A stretch of 55,148 nt of DNA from Elusimicrobiota bacterium (GTDB taxonomy: Bacteria; Elusimicrobiota; Elusimicrobia; UBA1565; UBA9628): positions 1 through 55,148 of the forward strand of contig JAUYSH010000054.1 in the NCBI GenBank assembly GCA_030696455.1, written 5' to 3'. The first letter of the stretch is position 1; each line of letters starts with the position of its first letter. Below, piece after piece: positions 49,899 through 55,148 of the stretch. The position numbers and the translations under genes are program-made. Below the pieces are notes generated by a model. That model was not told the origin of the DNA, made no database searches, and saw only the letters and a program-made list of their open reading frames with translations.

Positions 49899-52145
49899 AT
49901 GGCCCGCCGACGCCGCCCCTTCGGACCGCTTTGGCTGTGGGCGGCGTCCATCCTGCTGGCCTTCGCGGGGCTCGCCGCCCTGTGGTTCGCCGCGCAGGCC
50001 GAGCGCAAGCTCTCGACCCTCGTGCTCGGCGGCCTCGGGGAAAGCTTCTCGACGCGCATCTGGTCGGCGCCGTTCATCGTTCGCGACGCCGCCCGGGGCG
50101 AATCGTCCCGGCTCCTCGAGCGCCTCGACCGCCTCGGCTACCGCCGCACGGACGCCCACCCTCTCAAGGGCGAATACCGCTGGTCTGCGCCCGAGCTCAC
50201 GGTCTATCTCCGCGGCCACCGCATCCCCGGCTCCGAGCAGAACGAGGGCGCCTTCGTCCTGCGCCGCTCCGAGGACGCCGGCTGGCTCCTGTTCGACGGC
50301 CTCGGCGGGACGGTCCCGGAATTGCGCCTCGAGCCCGAGCTCGTCGTCGAGCTCGCCGGCGAGAAGTCCCAGCGCCGCGAACCCGCCGAGTGGGAGCAGA
50401 TCCCCGCGTCGCTGCGCGACGCCGTCACATCCGTCGAGGACAAGCGCTTCTGGACCCACCACGGCCTCGACCCGCGCGCCATGGCGCGCGCGATGCTCGC
50501 CAACCTGCGCGGCCGCGACCTGCAGGGGGCCAGCACCATCACCCAGCAGCTCTCGAAGAACCTCTTCCTCTCCCCGCGCCGCACCTTCCGGCGCAAGCTC
50601 TCCGAGGCCGCGCTCTCCTTCTACCTCGAGCTCCGCCTCGAGAAGGAGCGCATCCTGACGCTGTACCTCAACCACATCTACCTCGGCCAGGACGGCTCGG
50701 CGAGCGTCATGGGCGTGCGTTCCGCCGCCCGCCATTATTTCTCCAAGGAGGTCTCCGACCTCACCTTGCCCGAGTCCGCCCTGATCGCGGGCGTCATCCG
50801 CGGCCCCGGCGTCTACAACCCCTTCCGCGACCCCAAGGCGGCCAAGGCCCGCCGGGACTTCGTCCTGCGCCGCATGCGCGAGGAGGACAAGATCTCCGCG
50901 CTCGAGCTCGACGCCGCGCTCGACGAGCCGCTCGCGGTGAAGCGTCCCACGGCCCAGGAGGACCGCCGCGACTCCGCCTACTACGCCGCCGAGGTCGTCC
51001 GCCGGCTCCTGCCCCGCTACGGCGGCGACTCGCTGTATCGCCACGGCCTCTCCATCCACACCGCGATGGACCCGGTCCTGCAGACCCTCGCCGCCAAGGC
51101 GATCTCGAAGTCCAAGCACCAGGCCGCGCTCGCGGCGATCGATCCGCGCGACGGCTCGGTCCTCGCCTTGATCGGCGGGCGCAGCTTCGACGAGAGCCAG
51201 TTCAACCGCGCCACCCAGGCCCAGCGCCAGCCCGGCTCCGCCTTCAAGCCCTTCGTGTTCGCCGCCGCGCTCCGGATGAACCTGACCCCGGCGACGGTCC
51301 TGCGCGACAAGCCCAAGACCTGGACCGGCGCCAAGGACTGGTCCCCCGCCAACTACGAGGGCGTCTACCACGGCACCGCGACCATGCGCCAGGCCCTGAC
51401 CAAGTCCCTCAACGCCGCCACCCTCGACCTGGCCGAGCGCGTCGGCATCCGCCGCGTCCAGGACACCGCCCGCGCCTGCGGCATCACGAGCCCGATGCGC
51501 GACGACCTCGGCCTGGCCCTCGGCGCCTCCGAGGTCTCCCTCCTCGAGCTCGTCTGCGCCTACTCCCCCTTCGCCCACGGCGGCATACGCCCCGAGCCGC
51601 GCCTGGTCACCTCGGTCGTCGACTCCGACGGCGTCGTCTTCGAGGCCGCGGCGCCCTCCGTCACCATCGCCCTCGACCCGGCGACCGCCTTCCTGATGAA
51701 CTCGATGCTCGAGAATGTCGTGACGGAAGGCACCGCGCGCGGCCTCAAGAGCCTGGGCGTGACCTTCCCCGCCGCCGGCAAGACCGGCACGACCAACGAC
51801 GGCCGCGACGCCTGGTTCGTCGGCTACACCTCAGCGCTCCTCGCCGGCGTCTGGGTCGGCGACGACCAGAACCGCCCCCTCAAGCTCACCGGCGGCAAAA
51901 ACGCGCTCCCGCTGTGGGCCGCCTTCATGAAGGAAGCCTCCGCCGACCGCCCGGGCGAGCCCATCGTCCGCCCCGAGACCGTCCTCGAGGTGATGGTCTG
52001 CCCGGATTCGGGCATGGTCGCCCGCTCCGGCTGCCCGGGCAAGCGCGGCGAGCTGTTCCTGACCGGCACCGAGCCCCGCAGCGACTGCGCGCTGCACCGC
52101 GGCGGGCTCGTCGGGTGGCTTCAGCGCATGCTCAGGAAGGAATAG
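49899..52145 (+). CDS. mrcB: Bifunctional penicillin-binding protein (class A)
   Basis: The 748 residues have one N-terminal transmembrane helix (WLWAASILLAFAGLAALWF) and an extra UB2H-like region. The GT51 transglycosylase has EDKRFWTHHGLD (catalytic Glu) and GASTITQQLSKNLFL. The transpeptidase has GSAFKP (SxxK), SLNAAT (SxN) and KTGTT (KTG). It polymerises and cross-links peptidoglycan on the periplasmic face. PBP1B-like by length and order. It starts 6 bp after the PorV-like gene. Confidence 0.93.
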   Translation: MARRRRPFGPLWLWAASILLAFAGLAALWFAAQAERKLSTLVLGGLGESFSTRIWSAPFIVRDAARGESSRLLERLDRLGYRRTDAHPLKGEYRWSAPELTVYLRGHRIPGSEQNEGAFVLRRSEDAGWLLFDGLGGTVPELRLEPELVVELAGEKSQRREPAEWEQIPASLRDAVTSVEDKRFWTHHGLDPRAMARAMLANLRGRDLQGASTITQQLSKNLFLSPRRTFRRKLSEAALSFYLELRLEKERILTLYLNHIYLGQDGSASVMGVRSAARHYFSKEVSDLTLPESALIAGVIRGPGVYNPFRDPKAAKARRDFVLRRMREEDKISALELDAALDEPLAVKRPTAQEDRRDSAYYAAEVVRRLLPRYGGDSLYRHGLSIHTAMDPVLQTLAAKAISKSKHQAALAAIDPRDGSVLALIGGRSFDESQFNRATQAQRQPGSAFKPFVFAAALRMNLTPATVLRDKPKTWTGAKDWSPANYEGVYHGTATMRQALTKSLNAATLDLAERVGIRRVQDTARACGITSPMRDDLGLALGASEVSLLELVCAYSPFAHGGIRPEPRLVTSVVDSDGVVFEAAAPSVTIALDPATAFLMNSMLENVVTEGTARGLKSLGVTFPAAGKTGTTNDGRDAWFVGYTSALLAGVWVGDDQNRPLKLTGGKNALPLWAAFMKEASADRPGEPIVRPETVLEVMVCPDSGMVARSGCPGKRGELFLTGTEPRSDCALHRGGLVGWLQRMLRKE

Positions 52146-52146
52146 C

Positions 52147-52470
52147 TCAGACCTTCGTGGTCGTCCGTCCGTGCTTGCGCGCCGAAAACTTATCCAGGCC
52201 GCTCTTGAGATCGGCGGCGTTCATCACCGGGAAGAACTGGACCTCCGCGTTGAGGCGCATGAACAAAGGCTCGGCGAGCTCCGGTATCTGGGCGGAGTCC
52301 TTCATATCGAGGACGAACAACATGGTGCGCTTGCCGTTCTCGGCGTAGAAGTAAGCCGCCTCGGGCTTGTTCTCCTCGATCAGGGCTTGGACCGTCGACG
52401 GCAAGGTGCCGTCGTTGATCGCGCGGTTGCCCGGCTCGACGGGCATGACGACCTTCATCAACGTGCGCAT
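52147..52470 (-). CDS. DUF3303-like small protein
   Basis: The 107 residues start MRTLMKVVMPVEPGN and continue with AYFYAENGKRTMLFVLDM and a late FMRLNAEVQFFPVM. This is the ferredoxin-like alpha/beta-barrel pattern of small proteins annotated as DUF3303 or panthothenate-synthetase-like; function unknown. AGGAG 8 nt before ATG 52470 sets the start, rejecting the 52533 frame. It is convergent with mrcB (1 bp) and divergent from the integrase gene. Confidence 0.75.
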   Translation of the reverse strand: MRTLMKVVMPVEPGNRAINDGTLPSTVQALIEENKPEAAYFYAENGKRTMLFVLDMKDSAQIPELAEPLFMRLNAEVQFFPVMNAADLKSGLDKFSARKHGRTTTKV

Positions 52471-52595
52471 GGGGTTTCTCCTGCCGCTTGACGCGACGAG
52501 CTCCACCTTAGCGCAACGGGAAGGCGCGAGCAATGGAGGCCCCGCAACGCCCGCTTGACGGGATTTCGATGCAACTTTTCGGGGGTCTCAATCGT

Positions 52596-53774
52596 ATGAT
52601 AGATATGAACGCCATCATCATCCGACCCGACGGCGGCCGCCTCCTCGTCCTCTTCCCCTATTCCCCGGAGCGCGTCGCCAAGATCAAGACCGTTCCCGGC
52701 CGCCTCTGGCACGCGCTCGAGAAACGCTGGTCCGTGCCGGATGAGCCGGACATGCGGGCCCGCCTCGAGCGGCTCTTCGCCGAAGAGCCGCCGTCGCCCG
52801 CCGCGCCCCTCAATGCCCCGATCGAGGCGCTGCGCCAAGCGATGAGGGCCCGGCATCTCAGCCGCCGCAGCGAAGAGGCCTACGTCGGCTGGTCTGAACG
52901 CTTCCTCAAGCAAGCCGGAGCGCCCCTCGAATCCCTCGACGAGGCGGCCGTCAGCCGCTTTCTGACAGGGCTCGCCGTGAATAACCATGTGGGCGCCTCG
53001 ACTCAAAACCAAGCGCTGAGCGCGCTGCTGTTCCTATTCCAGCACGTCGCCGGCCGCAAGCTGGCGCTCATCGAAGGAGTGGTCCGAGCGAAGCGCACCG
53101 AACGCCTGCCGGTCGTCCTCAGCAAGGAAGAGGTGCGCCGCGTGCTCGGCCACATCCGCGGCGTCCCGAGGCTGATGGCCCTGCTGCTCTACGGCTCGGG
53201 CCTGCGCCTCATGGAATGCTGCCAACTGCGGGTCAAAGACCTCGACTGGGCGCAGAATCAGCTGGTTGTCCGCTCCGGCAAAGGCGGCAAGGATCGCTAC
53301 ACGACTTTGCCCTCCGGCCTGCGCGAGCCCCTCCTTCTCCACCTCGCCGCCGTCGAGGCCCAGCATCAGGAGGATTTGAAACAGGGACTGGGCCGCGTCG
53401 AGCTTCCAGACGCCCTCTCGAGGAAGTATCCCAACGCCAACAAGGAATGGGGTTGGCAGTGGGTTTTCCCGGCGACAAGCCACTACACCGACCGAGAATC
53501 CGGCATGCGCCGGCGCCACCATTTGCACGAATCCGTAATGCAAAGGGCGTTCAAGGAGGCGCGCATCAAAGCCGGGATTACGAAGCCCGCGGGCTGCCAT
53601 TCGCTTCGGCATTCATTCGCGACGCACCTCATGGAGGACGGCTACGACATTCGCACCATCCAGGAACTTCTCGGCCATAGCGACGTCAGCACGACGATGA
53701 TCTATACCCATGTCCTCAATCGCGGGGGGCGCGGGGTACAGAGCCCGGCGGACCGGCTGGGGCTGGAAGGCTAA
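52596..53774 (+). CDS. intI: Integron integrase (IntI family) with N-terminal extension
   Basis: The 392-residue tyrosine recombinase has catalytic residues in [13 protein letters not shown] (Arg), [12 protein letters not shown] (His, Arg), [15 protein letters not shown] (His, Tyr). The IntI-specific insertion is present ([24 protein letters not shown]), as is [18 protein letters not shown], so it is an integron integrase rather than Xer. Residues ~1-65 are extra compared with IntI1 and resemble a HARP-like '[19 protein letters not shown]' domain. ATG 52596 follows GGGGG; ATG 52605 is possible. It is co-oriented with the cassettes, the reverse of class 1 integrons. Confidence 0.93.
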   Translation: MIDMNAIIIRPDGGRLLVLFPYSPERVAKIKTVPGRLWHALEKRWSVPDEPDMRARLERLFAEEPPSPAAPLNAPIEALRQAMRARHLSRRSEEAYVGWSERFLKQAGAPLESLDEAAVSRFLTGLAVNNHVGASTQNQALSALLFLFQHVAGRKLALIEGVVRAKRTERLPVVLSKEEVRRVLGHIRGVPRLMALLLYGSGLRLMECCQLRVKDLDWAQNQLVVRSGKGGKDRYTTLPSGLREPLLLHLAAVEAQHQEDLKQGLGRVELPDALSRKYPNANKEWGWQWVFPATSHYTDRESGMRRRHHLHESVMQRAFKEARIKAGITKPAGCHSLRHSFATHLMEDGYDIRTIQELLGHSDVSTTMIYTHVLNRGGRGVQSPADRLGLEG

Positions 53775-53784
53775 CCGGGCCCCC

Positions 53785-53832
53785 GCTACCCTAATGAGAT
53801 TAGGCAGGGGGGCTACCCTAATGAGATTAGGC
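53785..53832. repeat. Two direct repeats, each a hairpin, between intI and attI
   Basis: A 21-bp unit (GCTACCCTAATGAGATTAGGC) occurs at 53785-53805 and 53812-53832. Each contains CCTAAT-GAG-ATTAGG. They lie 10 bp after the intI stop. They could be strong integrase-binding sites (like DR1/DR2 of attI1), an operator or a terminator pair. Confidence 0.7.
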
Positions 53833-53877
53833 TGACAACCCCCGCAGTCTAATCCCCCCTCCCTATGCCCCCCGCCC

Positions 53878-53906
53878 TGGCGAAGCATCGATTTTTCCTC
53901 TACAAT
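53878..53906 (+). promoter_or_regulatory. Candidate cassette promoter (Pc)
   Basis: TACAAT (53901-53906) has TGGCGA 17 nt upstream. It would fire toward the cassettes about 55 nt before the attI crossover. The -35 match is weak. Confidence 0.4.
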
Positions 53907-53966
53907 CCGAAGATGCCGTTTATTACCCCCCAGACAACACAGACCAACTCAATCACAAGTTAGGGC
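53907..53966 (+). other. attI-like integron attachment site
   Basis: The core GTTAGGGC (53959-53966) ends an AT-richer 50-bp stretch after the promoter. The cassette junction falls between G53959 and T53960. The 10 bases GTTAGGGCGC are exactly complementary to GCGCCCTAAC at the start of the first attC, as expected when a cassette has inserted here. Confidence 0.75.
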
Positions 53967-53975
53967 GCCATAACA

Positions 53976-54425
53976 ATGAACGCAAACAAATTACTTTTGC
54001 TGGCACTTGCGGGAGTTTTGAGCGGATGCGCGGGCGCATCCAAATCGCAACGACCCTGCATAGCTCCCGGAGATACGGCCAGAATTGAATTCCCTATTGA
54101 AAATACCGGAAGACCCGGATCAAATGAACGGCTTGAGGAAGTTCAGATATCAGCTGTTCCGCCAGCCAATTTCCCATTTTCCGTAACGGACATTAAAATC
54201 AAAGAAGATCCGTCACTTAAAATCCCGATTACGATTGAGCCGGGAACGACGAGAACATTCGTTATTGCGTACCGCATTGATGATGCGGCAAAAAGCACTC
54301 CTGACGGTGAATATACGGTTGCACTCAAAGTGGGCATGCTGAACGTCTACACAACGCCTGGCCCGGGGGCGTTAGACAGCGAGATAAAATTGAATTTTGT
54401 TAAGGGATGCCCAAGTGGAAATTAG
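53976..54425 (+). CDS. Cassette 1: lipoprotein of unknown function
   Basis: The 149 residues carry a lipoprotein signal (LLLALAGVLSGCAG, lipobox LSGC). A beta-rich Ig/CARDB-like domain follows with RIEFPIENTG, AVPPANFPFSVTD, ITIEPGTTRTFVIAYRID and GEYTVALKVG. It likely sits in the outer or inner membrane and binds ligand or partner. Base composition is much more AT-rich than the chromosome, as is usual for acquired cassettes. The ATG lies 16 bp after the cassette boundary. Confidence 0.85.
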   Translation: MNANKLLLLALAGVLSGCAGASKSQRPCIAPGDTARIEFPIENTGRPGSNERLEEVQISAVPPANFPFSVTDIKIKEDPSLKIPITIEPGTTRTFVIAYRIDDAAKSTPDGEYTVALKVGMLNVYTTPGPGALDSEIKLNFVKGCPSGN

Positions 54426-54427
54426 CT

Positions 54428-54512
54428 GCGCCCTAACCATTGGCTTGACCAGCCGGCGGCCTGCGTTTGGGTGGACTGTTGAAGCCGCCGCTGGTCAGCC
54501 CCTGCGTTAGGC
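54428..54512 (+). other. attC recombination site of cassette 1
   Basis: R'' is GCGCCCTAAC (54428-54437) and R' is GTTAGGC (54506-54512). The inner arms TGACCAG-CGGCGGC and GCCGCCG-CTGGTCA pair with one extrahelical C, giving the folded single-strand structure that IntI recognises. The site is 85 bp. The crossover is between G54506 and T54507. Confidence 0.9.
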
Positions 54513-54519
54513 AGCAGAC

Positions 54520-54891
54520 ATGAACGACAAAACGACATTAACGGCTCGAGGTCTCGCGGGGCGAATATTGTTTTCTATTTCGATTCTCTCTGGATGCGTC
54601 ATGCCCGATATTACACCACGTCAGAATTTTGACGAAATATTGGCCGATTTAGTCGGTAAGGATCTAAGCAAGCACGAAGTCATTCTTGGCAATCTGGCTG
54701 ATAAGCGGGGGATTCGTGAGAGCAAGACTTTAGCGAACGGGAACATCGAGAATTATTATGCGCTTGAGTTCAGGGACCGCGCAAACCCCGACCTGGAGTG
54801 CGTCTATGCTGTGGAATACAGTCCCAAAACAAAAATAGTGATTTCTACGCGCATCCACAGTGGCGCAGAGGCGTGCTTCATTCCCCTATGA
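54520..54891 (+). CDS. Cassette 2: putative lipoprotein
   Basis: The 123 residues have an N-terminal hydrophobic stretch ending ISILSGCVMP (lipobox LSGC). A small alpha/beta domain follows (FDEILADLVGKDLSKHEVILGNL, then a C-terminal ECVYAVEY...ISTRIHSGAEACF with two Cys). The arrangement recalls SmpA/OmlA-BamE-type lipoproteins, but that is a weak likeness. AT-rich composition fits a cassette gene. The ATG is 14 bp after the cassette boundary. Confidence 0.78.
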   Translation: MNDKTTLTARGLAGRILFSISILSGCVMPDITPRQNFDEILADLVGKDLSKHEVILGNLADKRGIRESKTLANGNIENYYALEFRDRANPDLECVYAVEYSPKTKIVISTRIHSGAEACFIPL

Positions 54892-54935
54892 ACGGAATTA
54901 TTTGTGACCATAGCGCCTCAAAGACGCAAATGAGT

Positions 54936-55018
54936 CTGCCTAACCATCGGATTCTGCCGACCGCGGCCTCGTTTGGTTGGACCCATGTAGCCGCGGCGGC
55001 AGATCCACTGCGTTGATA
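54936..55018 (+). other. attC recombination site of cassette 2
   Basis: R'' CTGCCTAAC (54936-54944) is complementary to GTTAGGCAG at the start of cassette 2. R' is GTTGATA (55012-55018), the start of a third cassette. Inner arms TCTGCCG-CCGCGGC and GCCGCGG-CGGCAGA pair with one extrahelical A. The site is 83 bp. Confidence 0.88.
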
Positions 55019-55148
55019 TGGTTGCTTGAAGTCAAGTAGACAGAACTCTCCGCCCTCCAAATCGTGACTGGAAGTTGGTACAAAACCAGACCCCCAAGGG
55101 AGACGTGGGCTCCTGACGACGGTCGCTCCTGCTGATATCCGCGGGTTG
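55013..55148 (+). other. Start of a third integron cassette (truncated by the window)
   Basis: After the crossover base G55012 the sequence TTGATATGG opens a new cassette. Its attC R'' would be predicted as CCATATCAAC beyond the window. No ATG-initiated ORF is evident in the 136 nt seen. Confidence 0.6.

Noticed and set aside
49454-52348. 964-codon + frame and 893-codon - frame overlapping mrcB
   Set aside because: Arg/Pro-rich shadow frames; the real frame carries complete GT51 and transpeptidase motifs.
53907-55148. CRISPR array at the AT-rich right end
   Set aside because: Repeats are attC halves differing in sequence and spaced by ORFs, as in integrons; no regular spacer pattern.

Overview
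The window is GC-rich chromosomal or contig DNA from a Gram-negative (diderm) bacterium. The evidence for that is outer-membrane PorV/PorQ-type and lipocalin proteins, lipoproteins, a bifunctional PBP and many signal peptides. The long secreted proteins with low-complexity, Pro/Ala/Ser-rich segments right after the signal peptide, plus type III glutamine synthetase and frequent leaderless-looking promoters, suggest Elusimicrobiota or a similar candidate phylum. That assignment is inference; no rRNA or other decisive marker is in view.

Left end (1-2121): a hairpin-rich non-coding stretch, a strong promoter, a possible leader ORF with an antiterminator/terminator arrangement, then a tight array of 12 tRNA genes on the + strand. 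Several are aberrant: one has two anticodon arms within a 25-nt tandem duplication, one has a long hairpin in its D-loop, one is tRNA-Leu without the long variable arm, one has C33, and two have abnormal T-loops. The array ends against a C-terminal fragment of the RNA ligase RtcB.

Centre (2.1-52.5 kb): mostly housekeeping and envelope genes in short operons. These cover adenosine deaminase, SDR/VOC enzymes, peroxiredoxin, an Mrp-type Fe-S carrier, GlnN, a 1399-residue membrane protein built from three repeats, a histidine kinase/receiver pair, two A-type Fe-S carriers behind an IscR-type operator, a lytic transglycosylase, a HemQ/DUF420 group, an HTH-receiver fusion, a secreted kinase-like protein, rubrerythrin, two lipocalins and a photolyase. 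A TerB-like gene lies behind a yybP-ykoY manganese riboswitch and a second IscR-type operator. Then come katG-perR with a PerR box, tRNA-Cys, a VWA protein, an M16 peptidase, a trypsin-like protease, a Memo-family protein, DUF456 and GDT1 membrane proteins, a PLD protein, a GIY-YIG/secreted fusion, a PorV-like protein and PBP1. Oxidative stress, metal and Fe-S handling recur as a theme.

Right end (52.6-55.1 kb): a chromosomal integron. It consists of an IntI-type integrase with an extra N-terminal domain, direct repeats, an attI-like core site, and two complete AT-richer cassettes, each encoding a lipoprotein and ending in a well-formed attC, followed by the start of a third cassette. The integrase points the same way as the cassettes, the opposite of classical integrons.

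Many genes carry a TAnnnT -10 hexamer 5-7 nt before the start codon and no Shine-Dalgarno, so leaderless transcription appears common. Several palindromic intergenic elements are also present.
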